From: Mageeibacillus sp. UBA5436
GTDB taxonomy: Bacteria > Bacillota > Clostridia > Saccharofermentanales > DTU023
Assembly: GCA_002427545.1 (NCBI GenBank)
Contig: DIRM01000051.1
Span: forward strand, 1 to 25,425
Direction of reading: 5' to 3'
DNA length: 25,425 bases
In this document: one piece after another, positions 8,040 through 15,911 of the stretch
Numbering within the stretch: position 1 is the stretch's first letter
Layout of the letters: every line of letters begins with the position of its first letter
Position numbers and translations under genes: made by a program
Notes under the pieces: model-generated
Databases searched by the model: none
Told to the model about the DNA's origin: nothing
Seen by the model: the letters and a program-made list of their open reading frames with translations, nothing else

Positions 8040-9536
8040 ATGGCCGAACTTCTTGAAATGAGACATATAAACAAAGCGTTTAGCGGCGTTCAAGCTCTCG
8101 GTGATGTTCAGTTTCATCTGAAACGTGGTGAGGTTCACGCTTTCATGGGAGAAAATGGTGCTGGTAAATCTACCTTGATGAAAATTCTGACAGGTGTTTA
8201 TCAACGCGATTCAGGTGAGGTTTTGATTGATGGCAAACCCGTTATTTATCAAAACACAGCAGAAGCCATGGCAGATGGTGTAGTTATCGTTCATCAAGAA
8301 CTTAATATGATGGATGATTTAAAAGTGTATGAAAATATTTTTATAGGTCGTGAAAACATGACGGGTTTTTTAATTAATGACCGTGAAAATATTAAAAGCA
8401 CTAAAAAATTATTTGATGAAATTGGTGTAAGTATCGATCCAAATGCAAAAGTTGGCGATTTAACAGTAGGACAGCAACAGATGGTTGAAATAGCCAAGGC
8501 AGTTTCACATGATGCTAAAATTGTTGTTTTTGATGAACCAACATCCGCCTTAACACAAGCAGAAATTAAGGAACTATTTACAATCATTAATGATTTGAGA
8601 AGTAAAGATATTGGAATCATTTACATTACTCATCGTATGGATGAAGTTTTTCAAATTTCTGACCGTATTACTGTTTTGCGTGATGGTACATTTGTTGGCA
8701 CGACCAATACAGCAGATACTAATAAAGATGATTTGATAAGCATGATGGTTGGTCGTGAATTAACAGAAGAAGTTAAAACAAAATCTCAAGTTCCAGAAGG
8801 CGCTGAAGTTGTTTTAGAAGTAGAACATTTATCAGCTGGCCGTATGGTTAAAGATGTTAGCTTTAATTTACATAAAGGAGAAATCCTTGGTGTATCTGGC
8901 CTAATGGGTGCAGGTAGAACCGAGATGGCTCGTTTAATTTATGGAGCTGAACAACCTGAAACAGGTACGATTCGTTTAAATGGTAAAGAAGTTCAAATTA
9001 AATCAACATCAGATGCGGTTGCTATGGGTATTGGCTATCTCTCGGAAGATCGTCGTCGCTATGGTGTTTTAGCTGAAAAAAATATTACGGAAAATACAGT
9101 TTTACCAAGTTTGACAAAATATATTTCGGCAGGCCTAATTAATGATGCTAAAGCAAAACGAGATGCCGTAGAATATAATAAAACCGTGTCAACTAAAATG
9201 ACATCTGTAGATCAAAAAGTTCGTACTTTATCAGGTGGAAATCAACAAAAAGTTGTTGTTGCAAAATGGTTATTGCGCGACAGCGATATTTTAATTTTCG
9301 ATGAACCTACTAGAGGAATTGATGTAGGAGCTAAGGCAGAAATTTATGAATTGATGCAAAACCTTGCTGATCAAGGAAAATCAATTATTATGATTTCTTC
9401 TGAAATGCAAGAAATTTTACGAATGAGTGATCGAGTTGTCGTAATGTGTGAAGGTCGCGTTACAGGAATTGTGCCAATTGAAGAAGCAACACAAGAAAAA
9501 ATACTAGGCTATGCCATGATGAGAGAAGAGGTATAA
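8040..9536 (+). CDS. Sugar ABC transporter ATP-binding protein, RbsA/MglA type, probable L-fucose importer
   Basis: Energises sugar uptake at the inner face of the membrane. The 498 residues contain two fused nucleotide-binding domains, as in RbsA and MglA. Domain 1 has Walker A GENGAGKS (37-44), signature VGQQQMVEIAKA and Walker B VVFDEPTSAL. Domain 2 has the degenerate Walker A GLMGAGRTEM typical of this family, signature LSGGNQQKVVVAKW and Walker B LIFDEPTRGID. A strong ribosome site GGAGGGG lies just before the ATG. Its stop is one base away from the permease start, so the two are translationally coupled. Substrate specificity is inferred from fucI, the kinase and fucU; the ATPase itself carries no substrate information. 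Confidence 0.93.
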   Translation: MAELLEMRHINKAFSGVQALGDVQFHLKRGEVHAFMGENGAGKSTLMKILTGVYQRDSGEVLIDGKPVIYQNTAEAMADGVVIVHQELNMMDDLKVYENIFIGRENMTGFLINDRENIKSTKKLFDEIGVSIDPNAKVGDLTVGQQQMVEIAKAVSHDAKIVVFDEPTSALTQAEIKELFTIINDLRSKDIGIIYITHRMDEVFQISDRITVLRDGTFVGTTNTADTNKDDLISMMVGRELTEEVKTKSQVPEGAEVVLEVEHLSAGRMVKDVSFNLHKGEILGVSGLMGAGRTEMARLIYGAEQPETGTIRLNGKEVQIKSTSDAVAMGIGYLSEDRRRYGVLAEKNITENTVLPSLTKYISAGLINDAKAKRDAVEYNKTVSTKMTSVDQKVRTLSGGNQQKVVVAKWLLRDSDILIFDEPTRGIDVGAKAEIYELMQNLADQGKSIIMISSEMQEILRMSDRVVVMCEGRVTGIVPIEEATQEKILGYAMMREEV

Positions 9537-9537
9537 A

Positions 9538-10557
9538 ATGGGAAATAATTCTTTAAAAAATCCTACTAAAAAAGGTGGTCGTTTAGGTGGCCTTGCTAAG
9601 TCACAACAATTTATTGCATTTGCAGCTATGATCGTTTTGTATCTAGCCTTCTTTTTAGCAGCTAAGAGTTTTAGAACGGTTAATGTTTTGACATTAATAT
9701 TAAACTCTTCTTATTATTTAGCTTTTTTAGGTATAGGTGTTACTTTTGTTATTGCAACAGGTGGTATCGATCTTTCCCTTGGAACGGTTATGGGTTGTGC
9801 TGCATTACTTGGTGGACGTCTTTATTCCGTTAATGGTTTTCCTATGTGGGTTGCCATTCTTTTTACCATTTTAATCGCTGTTCTCTTTAATGTTCTTAAC
9901 GGTTTTCTCGTAGCTTATATTGGCTTACCAGCTTTTGTTGCTACCTTAGGTACACAAATGATGGCTTCTGGTTTTGGTCAAATTGTTAGCAAATTACAAA
10001 AAACAAATTGGCCTTCAACTGCTTCAGATGCAGGTGGTTCTTTTAAAAATGCTTTCCAAATTCAAGTTGCACGTGAAGGTTCCACGAATATGAATATTCC
10101 TACTGGTTTAGTTTTATTATTTATCGTTGTTATTATAATGTCGATTATATTGACTAAAACCAAAGTTGGTCGTTATATTTTATCCTTAGGATCAAACTAT
10201 GAAGCAACAAGATTATCTGGTGTTAATGTCCGTAAATATCAATTTTATGCTTATTTAATCAATGGTGTTTTCGTTGGTTTAGCTGCAGTTGCTTATGCTG
10301 CAATTTATACTTCAATCACGGCTGGTTTTGGTGCAGGCCAAGAAACAAATGCTATTGCAGGTGCCGTTATTGGTGGTACATCTTTAGCAGGTGGTGTCGC
10401 TTCTATCTGGGGTACCTTATTTGGCGTAATCATGATGAGTGTTTTAAAAGCCGGTTTACCAAAAATTGGTTTGCAATCACAATGGCAATTATTCCTCACT
10501 GGTTTGATCATTATTATTGCTGTTATTATCGACGTTCGTCGTAATAGAAAAAAATAA
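9538..10557 (+). CDS. Sugar ABC transporter permease, RbsC type
   Basis: Integral membrane channel subunit of 339 residues for ribose-class (CUT2) sugar import. A short basic cytoplasmic N-terminus is followed by about eight to ten hydrophobic segments, for example near 25-43, 57-73, 102-128, 189-206, 238-257 and 316-332. Family signatures are ATGGIDLSLG (73-82), GRYILSLGSNYEATRLSGVNV-type sequence near 211-231, and GAVIGGTSLAGGVASIWGTL near 275-294. It begins one base after the ATPase stop, with the ribosome site AGAAGAGG inside the ATPase end. It is followed by 239 bases before the binding protein. It is one of only three importer genes, so it likely acts as a homodimer with the double ATPase. 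Confidence 0.93.
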   Translation: MGNNSLKNPTKKGGRLGGLAKSQQFIAFAAMIVLYLAFFLAAKSFRTVNVLTLILNSSYYLAFLGIGVTFVIATGGIDLSLGTVMGCAALLGGRLYSVNGFPMWVAILFTILIAVLFNVLNGFLVAYIGLPAFVATLGTQMMASGFGQIVSKLQKTNWPSTASDAGGSFKNAFQIQVAREGSTNMNIPTGLVLLFIVVIIMSIILTKTKVGRYILSLGSNYEATRLSGVNVRKYQFYAYLINGVFVGLAAVAYAAIYTSITAGFGAGQETNAIAGAVIGGTSLAGGVASIWGTLFGVIMMSVLKAGLPKIGLQSQWQLFLTGLIIIIAVIIDVRRNRKK

Positions 10558-10569
10558 TTATTGAATTGT

Positions 10570-10623
10570 GAAAGTCACCTTTCTGCAGATTATCCCTTAG
10601 TTGTTTGCCAAGAGTATATCTGC
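10570..10623 (+). other. Hairpins after the permease gene
   Basis: GAAAG (10570-10574) and CTTTC (10579-10583) can form a small hairpin with a 4-base loop. Immediately after, GCAGAT (10585-10590) pairs with ATCTGC (10618-10623). No T-tract follows either. Such structures between permease and binding-protein genes may tune mRNA stability, but the stems are short and the role is inference. Confidence 0.3.
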
Positions 10624-10667
10624 TAGCTTTGTGCAATTAGACAGTTTATTTTCAATAAATGAATAAA

Positions 10668-10697
10668 TTGGACAAAAGACAAGGTTTGAGCTAACAT
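10668..10697 (+). promoter_or_regulatory. Possible promoter for the binding-protein gene
   Basis: TTGGAC (10668-10673) and TAACAT (10692-10697) are spaced by 18 bases. Match to consensus is only moderate. An internal promoter here would allow extra expression of the binding lipoprotein, which importers usually need in excess. Further on lie TTGTT/AACAA (10719-10732) and ACTAC/GTAGT (10759-10775) small inverted repeats. Confidence 0.3.
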
Positions 10698-10796
10698 TTT
10701 ATAAGAATTATTCATAAGTTGTTCATAAACAATCTATGTTTAGTTAAAAATTAAAATAACTACAAAAAATGTAGTAATGTAAAAAAGGAGAAATTA

Positions 10797-11987
10797 ATGA
10801 AAAAGAAACTTAGTTTATTATTAGCTTTAGTTTTGGCTTTCTCTGTCTTCGCAGTTGCATGTGGTGGAAATGGCAAAGCCGAAGAAACCAAAGCTCCAGC
10901 TGAAGAAACCAAAGCCCCAGCAGAAGAAACCGAGGCTCCAGCAGAAGAAACCGAAGCTCCAGCTGAAGATGAGGATGCAGAAGAACCTGCAGCAAACGAT
11001 GATGGATTATATATCGAAGTCGTTTCCAAAGGTTTACAACATCAATTTTGGGTGAATGTTCAAAACGGTTCACAACAAGCTGCTGACGATAATGGCGCAA
11101 CCATGCACTTTGATGGTCCTGCAAGCGAATCTGATATTCAAGACCAAGTTAATATGTTAGAAAATGCAATTACGGCACAACCAGATGCTATTTGTTTAGC
11201 TGCTTTAGATGTTGAATCTGTAAAAACATCTTTAGAGAACGCTATGGCTGCTGGCATTCCAATTATCGGATTTGACTCCGGTGTTCCAGGTGCTCCAGAA
11301 GGTTCAGTTTATGCAAATGCTTCCACAGATAATAATGCTGCTGGTGCTCTTGCTGCTGATGAACTTTATAAAGTTGCCAAAGATGAAATTGATGCTGCTA
11401 CAGCTGATGCTCCAGTTAGAATCGCTGTTTTATCTCAAGATGCTGCTTCTGAATCCATTATGGGCCGTACACATGGTTTTATCGACAAAATGATTGAATT
11501 AATTGGCGAAGATGAGGTTGCTGTAGTTGGTCAAGATCTCTATGCTCAAGGCGATGAAGCGACTGCTTCCGTTATTCTTTCTGTTGGTATTCCTGCTAAA
11601 GTTGATAATAGTGAATCTGATAATACAGCTACTGCTTTATTAGAAGAAGACAATGTTATCGCTATTTATGCATCTAATGAATTTGCTGCTGAATCCATGA
11701 TTCGTGCTGGCGAGCAACTTGGTGATATTTTAGGTAATAGAGCAGAAGACGATTCCAAAATTTGGGCTTGCGGATTTGACGCAGGTAAAGTTCAAAGAGA
11801 AGCTGTTGAAAATGGCGTACTCTTTGGTTCCGTTACACAAGATCCAGTTTCTATCGGTTACAAAGCTGTTGAGCTAGCTATTAAAGCTGCTAGAGGCGAA
11901 GAAGTTGAAGATGTTGATACCGGTGCTAAATGGTATAATGCAGAAAACTTAAGCAATCCTGAAATCGATGCATTAGTTTATGAATAA
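10797..11987 (+). CDS. Sugar-binding lipoprotein of ABC transporter, RbsB-like, probable L-fucose receptor
   Basis: Captures the sugar outside the membrane and delivers it to the permease. The 396 residues begin with a lipoprotein signal peptide (KKK then a hydrophobic core) and lipobox AVAC, with lipidated Cys22. An acidic, proline-rich spacer with four repeats of EETKAPA/EETEAPA type follows (about 29-56). The type 1 periplasmic-binding fold starts near residue 66: LYIEVVSKGLQHQFW, a SDIQDQVNMLENAI helix, PDAICLAALDVESV, GIPIIGFDSGVPG, and late GSVTQDPVSIGYKAVELA. The ribosome site AAGGAG is about 6 bases from the ATG. It completes the importer and ends at a strong terminator. Fucose specificity is inferred from the operon. 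Confidence 0.9.
   Translation: MKKKLSLLLALVLAFSVFAVACGGNGKAEETKAPAEETKAPAEETEAPAEETEAPAEDEDAEEPAANDDGLYIEVVSKGLQHQFWVNVQNGSQQAADDNGATMHFDGPASESDIQDQVNMLENAITAQPDAICLAALDVESVKTSLENAMAAGIPIIGFDSGVPGAPEGSVYANASTDNNAAGALAADELYKVAKDEIDAATADAPVRIAVLSQDAASESIMGRTHGFIDKMIELIGEDEVAVVGQDLYAQGDEATASVILSVGIPAKVDNSESDNTATALLEEDNVIAIYASNEFAAESMIRAGEQLGDILGNRAEDDSKIWACGFDAGKVQREAVENGVLFGSVTQDPVSIGYKAVELAIKAARGEEVEDVDTGAKWYNAENLSNPEIDALVYE
10881..10964 (+). repeat. Four tandem 21-bp repeats encoding the lipoprotein spacer
   Basis: Four consecutive 21-base units (starts 10881, 10902, 10923, 10944) encode EETKAPA, EETKAPA, EETEAPA and EETEAPA. They differ by a few silent or Lys/Glu changes. The unit keeps the reading frame, so copy number can change by slippage without breaking the gene. 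It forms the flexible tether between lipid anchor and binding domain. Confidence 0.95.
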
Positions 11988-12023
11988 ACCATACCGTTCA
12001 ATTCAATAACAAATAAATAAAAG

Positions 12024-12048
12024 TCGGCTCTTCGGAGCCGATTTTTTT
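12024..12048 (+). terminator. Intrinsic terminator of the fucose operon
   Basis: TCGGCTC (12024-12030) and GAGCCGA (12035-12041) form a GC-rich 7-bp stem closed by a stable TTCG tetraloop, followed by seven T (12042-12048). It marks the end of the transcript carrying kinase, fucU and importer. Confidence 0.95.
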
Positions 12049-12085
12049 ATGCGAAATATTCTTTTATATAAGAAATAATAAAATA

Positions 12086-12122
12086 ACCCTCTTAGTTTGA
12101 ATATTTATCAAAATAAGAGGGT
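12086..12122 (-). terminator. Possible terminator for the SDR gene
   Basis: ACCCTCTTA (12086-12094) and TAAGAGGGT (12114-12122) form a perfect 9-bp stem with a 19-base loop. Read on the - strand, downstream of the SDR stop, it is followed by an interrupted T-rich stretch (TTATTTTATTATTTC). Termination is plausible but weaker than for the other hairpins here. Confidence 0.5.
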
Positions 12123-12194
12123 CGCCATAATAAAGTATTTTTGATTCCTAATTATTTAAGTACAAAATAATTAAAATGATTCTAGGTACCAGAA

Positions 12195-13412
12195 TTAATT
12201 TAACATCTCTTGACCACCAGATACTGGTAAGGCTTGACCTGTTTCATTTTCTTGCTCAACTAAATAGCAAATAGCTTTTCCTAAATCACTTGGTACAACA
12301 CCTTTACGCATGGGAACTTTATCCAAATAAAATTCACGAACATCTTCAACAGTTTTAGCACCTTTAACTTTACCAGAATTTAAGTATTGAACATAAAGGC
12401 CATTGACTGGATCAGACCATAATGGGCCATCCAAATTATTGCCAGGACAAATAGCATTAACTTTTATATGATAATCAGCTAATTCTAAAGCAAAACTTTG
12501 TGTTAAACCAATGCCGCCAAATTTGCTGCCAGCATAAGCAAAGTTATTTTTGCTTCCTACCAATCCAGACTTAGAATTAATTTGAATGATATCCATCCAA
12601 TAATCAGGATTAATTTCATGTTGCATTTTCATGATTTTCTGACTGTATTTAACAGTAATAAAATAAGCATTATAATTGATTGCTGTAACAAAACTAAAAT
12701 CTTTCATGCTTAATTCATCTAAAGAACCGGCACGTACAACACCAGCATTAGAAACTAAAACATCAAGTCCACCATAATAAGCAACACATAATTTTAAAGC
12801 ATTTTGAACATCTTCTTCATCAGCTACATTGATTTTGACTGGTAAAGCAGTTCCTTCACCGAATTCTTGATTAAAGTTAAAAGCTGTTTCATTTGCACCG
12901 ACATCATTTAAATCAGCGATAATAGTATAAGCACCTTTTTCAGCAAGGTCTTTTGCAATACCTTGACCAAGACCTTGAGCGGCACCTGTAACAAAACAAA
13001 TTTTTTCATAAACAGAAGGAGCAAAACGAGGTTTTGCATCGGTTGAAATAATTACTTCCTCTGAAGATTCACCGGATAGTATTTGATAATTGTGAAGAAC
13101 ATTTTTTACTTGATCTGCAATAATAAAAATAATTTCTTGATTCAAAAGAAGATAGGCAGGTTCTTTTGAATTTTCTTCAACATAAGATTCATAAGCAGAA
13201 ACAGCCTCATCAGAATGATTGATTTTAATGGTATTTGTTGGATCAATCTTAAAGCTTGAGTCATAAGGATAAGCTTGTATAATTGATCTAGTAGTTTTTT
13301 TGTCACGCAACATTCTTAATCTTGGTGAAATTTCTAAAATTTGATTTTTTTGATCTTCGTTAAAATTTTGATAATTCTTCAAATATGCCTCAAAAGTATT
13401 ATTTTGCATCAT
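12195..13412 (-). CDS. SrlD-like short-chain dehydrogenase with about 135-residue N-terminal extension
   Basis: Predicted NAD-dependent sugar- or polyol-phosphate dehydrogenase. The C-terminal 270 residues closely resemble E. coli sorbitol-6-phosphate dehydrogenase SrlD: cofactor loop TGAAQGLG (142-149), acidic Asp167 favouring NAD, SNAG (221-224), then INSKSGLVGSKNNFAYAGSKFGGIGLTQS (catalytic Ser near 280-282, Tyr293, Lys297) and the ending FYLDKVPMRKG with SGGQEML. SrlD is about 259 residues; this protein has 405. The extra N-terminal part (about 1-135) is not one I recognise. It could be a degenerate aldolase-like domain, since aldolase-dehydrogenase fusions exist in the rhamnose and fucose field, or a separate oligomerisation domain. 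The ribosome site AAGGAGA supports ATG at 13412, or the adjacent ATG at 13409. The gene stands alone between two + strand operons. Confidence 0.85.
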   Translation of the reverse strand: MMQNNTFEAYLKNYQNFNEDQKNQILEISPRLRMLRDKKTTRSIIQAYPYDSSFKIDPTNTIKINHSDEAVSAYESYVEENSKEPAYLLLNQEIIFIIADQVKNVLHNYQILSGESSEEVIISTDAKPRFAPSVYEKICFVTGAAQGLGQGIAKDLAEKGAYTIIADLNDVGANETAFNFNQEFGEGTALPVKINVADEEDVQNALKLCVAYYGGLDVLVSNAGVVRAGSLDELSMKDFSFVTAINYNAYFITVKYSQKIMKMQHEINPDYWMDIIQINSKSGLVGSKNNFAYAGSKFGGIGLTQSFALELADYHIKVNAICPGNNLDGPLWSDPVNGLYVQYLNSGKVKGAKTVEDVREFYLDKVPMRKGVVPSDLGKAICYLVEQENETGQALPVSGGQEMLN

Positions 13413-13591
13413 GAAATCTCCTTCATGTTTTTAAAAATATGTTATGATAAATTCATGCATATAATAGCTGAATTTCTATATTTATATATCGATTAGTCTA
13501 GCATGTTTTGCAAATGTTGTTAATTGTTTTAGAGAAATTCAAATACAAAAAAGTATAAAAAATAAAAGAATAAAAAAAGAGGAGCTTCACT

Positions 13592-14839
13592 ATGTCTCAA
13601 AATCTGGAACGCTTAAATCAGCCTGAGAAAGAACAAAGACTTTCTGCTTTAAAAGAAATTGTCAAACAAGAAGAATTTCCCCAACGTGATCCACGTTATA
13701 TAAATAATCATATTCATACGATTTATTCTTTTTCTCCTTATTCACCAACTGCAGCAGTTTATTCCGCTGCCAAAGCTGGTCTGTGCACAGCAGGAATTAT
13801 CGACCATGACAGTATTGCTGGTGCCAAAGAATTCTTAGAAGCTGGGGAGATTATGGATTTATCAGTTACTTGTGGTTTTGAATTACGTGTTTCTTGGAAA
13901 GATTCACCTTATGCCAATCAGCGTCTCAATAATCCAGATCAAGATGGCGTCGCATACATGACGATGCAAGGTGTAGCTGAGAGATTCTTTCCGCGCGTAG
14001 AAGAGTTTTTGAAACCTTTAAGAGATAAAAGAAATCAAAGAAATCGTAAAATGATTGCAGATCTCAATACGCGTCTTTCCCAAGACATGCAGATTGATTT
14101 TGATCAAGATGTCATTCCGCTTTCAGAATTTAATAATGGTGGGAGTATTACCGAAAGACATTTAATGTATGCCTTAGCTAAAAAAATTACAGATAAATTA
14201 GGCAGAGGCGATGCTACCATAAAATTTTTAGAAGAACAAAATATTTCTTTATCTGAAAAAAATCTGACCATGCTAAAAGACGTCGATTATCCATATTATG
14301 AATATGATGTTCTGGGCATTTTAAAATCTTCTTTTATCCCGCAAATCTTTATCCCTGCTGATGAAGAATTATGCTCATTAGATGAATTTGTCAAACTGGG
14401 TGAGGAAATATCAGCGATACCTTGTTATGCTTATTTAGGTGATGTAACCGATTCTGTAACAGGCGATAAAGCTGCTCAAAAATTTGAAGATGATTTTTTA
14501 GATGAATTATTTGATTACCTTGATCAAGAAGGCATTCAAACGATTACATATATGCCAGCAAGAAATACCAAACAACAATTGGATCGACTAAAAGCTTTAT
14601 GTCAAGAACATAATAAATTCCAAATTTCTGGTGAAGATATTAATACACCAAGACAAAACTTTATCTGTTATGCCATGGAAAATCCAGAATTTGCTAATTT
14701 GATTGATTCAACTTGGGCTTTAATAGCGCATGAAAAAATCGCCAACCAAGATCCAGACAAGGCCTTTTTCTCAACACAAATGCTACAAAGATATCCAAAA
14801 GTTGAAGACAGGATTGACTATTTTAAATCTTTAATATAA
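13592..14839 (+). CDS. PHP-domain metal-dependent phosphoesterase-like protein
   Basis: A 415-residue protein with an N-terminal PHP fold, a family of metal-dependent phosphoesterases. Visible metal-ligand candidates are His40 and His42 (NNHIHTIYSFSPYSP), Asp71-His72-Asp73 (GIIDHDSIAG) and Glu97 (CGFELRV). A late SGEDINTPR near 360 is another candidate. The middle (about 110-300) is largely helical and holds no motif I recognise. The protein is longer than simple PHP phosphatases such as YciV. A ribosome site AGAGGAG precedes the ATG by about 7 bases. The next genes are a Gfo/Idh/MocA oxidoreductase (37-51 bases on) and a sugar kinase, so hydrolysis of a sugar or cyclitol phosphate is a reasonable guess but unproven. 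Confidence 0.75.
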   Translation: MSQNLERLNQPEKEQRLSALKEIVKQEEFPQRDPRYINNHIHTIYSFSPYSPTAAVYSAAKAGLCTAGIIDHDSIAGAKEFLEAGEIMDLSVTCGFELRVSWKDSPYANQRLNNPDQDGVAYMTMQGVAERFFPRVEEFLKPLRDKRNQRNRKMIADLNTRLSQDMQIDFDQDVIPLSEFNNGGSITERHLMYALAKKITDKLGRGDATIKFLEEQNISLSEKNLTMLKDVDYPYYEYDVLGILKSSFIPQIFIPADEELCSLDEFVKLGEEISAIPCYAYLGDVTDSVTGDKAAQKFEDDFLDELFDYLDQEGIQTITYMPARNTKQQLDRLKALCQEHNKFQISGEDINTPRQNFICYAMENPEFANLIDSTWALIAHEKIANQDPDKAFFSTQMLQRYPKVEDRIDYFKSLI

Positions 14840-14890
14840 AAATTTAATAGATTTAATGAATCATTATCATAAATAATGAAGGAAAAATTT

Positions 14891-15883
14891 ATGCAAAAAA
14901 TTAAATGGGGAATTAGGGGCACAGGCTATATCGCTAATCGTTTCGCACAAGGCTTAATGGAAGACAAAGATTCTGAACTTAAAGCTGTTGCATCACGCCA
15001 TTTGGCTGCAGCTAAAGCTTTTTCTAATAAATATCAAGGGGATCTAGTCTTTGATAATTTTGAAAAAATGTTAAAAGAAGCTGATATTGATGTACTTTAT
15101 ATTGCCACGCCCAATAATTATCACTTTGCTGAAATAATGCAAGCCTTGGATGCTGGCATCCCTGTTTTATCTGAAAAGCCGATGGTTGATGATCATGAAC
15201 AATTTGCAGAAGTTATCGCTAAAGCTAAAGAAAAAGACCTTTTTTTGATGGAGGGCATGTGGACCAGATTCTTTCCTGCCATGAAACAAGCAGCGGCTTG
15301 GGTCAAATCAGGAAAAATTGGTGATGTTATCAATATCAAAGCTGATTTTTCTTATGCGATGGATCCTATTAAAGATCAACCTTGGAAAGCAGGCATTATA
15401 AATAATGCTGGTGCTTTGCGTGATGTAGGGATATACAGCTTGGCTTTTGCAGATTTATTCTTTCCACAAAAACCTCGAAAAATGAATTATTCCATGATTA
15501 AAGGAAATGGTGTGGATCAACGCATTCACCTTTTCCTTGATTATGGTGATGCCAAAGTCGCATTTTTAAGTTCAGCTTTTACACATCATGGCAGTAGTAC
15601 GGCAGAAATTGTCGGTACGAATGGTTTAATCCAAGTCGGACCTGAATTTTGGCATCCCGATACGGCGAGAATCATTCGCAATTTAGAAGTGGTTGAGGAA
15701 TTTTATCAACCCTATCAATCGACTGGTTTCCAATTTGAAGTGGCGGAAGTTGTCCATTGTTTGCGCCAAGGTTTAAAAGAATCTTCGCGATATACTTGGC
15801 AAGATTCCGAAAGAATAGCCGATATAATAGAAACCATCAGAAAAGACGGTGGAATCTTTTATGACTCAGATAATAATAAATAA
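14891..15883 (+). CDS. Gfo/Idh/MocA-family NAD(P)-dependent oxidoreductase
   Basis: Predicted cytoplasmic dehydrogenase of a sugar, cyclitol or diol, 330 residues. The Rossmann motif is GIRGTGYIANRFAQGL at the N-terminus, with ASRH at the end of the second strand. The family motif SEKPMVDD is at about 95-102. The substrate-domain region GALRDVGIYSL corresponds to the usual GG-x-x-x-D-x-G-x-Y/H segment. The start at 14891 is preferred to an in-frame ATG at 14876 because AAGGA (14879-14883) lies 7 bases before it and would otherwise be inside the gene. It is sandwiched between the PHP protein and an FGGY kinase, spacing 51 and 28 bases, so the three probably share a transcript. I cannot tell which substrate it uses; dihydrodiol dehydrogenase-like and inositol dehydrogenase-like members both fit. 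Confidence 0.85.
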   Translation: MQKIKWGIRGTGYIANRFAQGLMEDKDSELKAVASRHLAAAKAFSNKYQGDLVFDNFEKMLKEADIDVLYIATPNNYHFAEIMQALDAGIPVLSEKPMVDDHEQFAEVIAKAKEKDLFLMEGMWTRFFPAMKQAAAWVKSGKIGDVINIKADFSYAMDPIKDQPWKAGIINNAGALRDVGIYSLAFADLFFPQKPRKMNYSMIKGNGVDQRIHLFLDYGDAKVAFLSSAFTHHGSSTAEIVGTNGLIQVGPEFWHPDTARIIRNLEVVEEFYQPYQSTGFQFEVAEVVHCLRQGLKESSRYTWQDSERIADIIETIRKDGGIFYDSDNNK

Positions 15884-15911
15884 GAAAAAGGATAATTTCA
15901 GATAGGAAAAA

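Noticed and set aside
10881..10964. CRISPR-like array
   Set aside because: The repeats are contiguous 21-base coding units without spacers.
10760..11124. Minus-strand and alternate-frame open frames with Ser/Ala- or Lys/Pro/Gln-rich repeats
   Set aside because: They are antisense or shifted readings of the 21-bp repeat in the binding lipoprotein, with low-complexity content and no plausible gene context.
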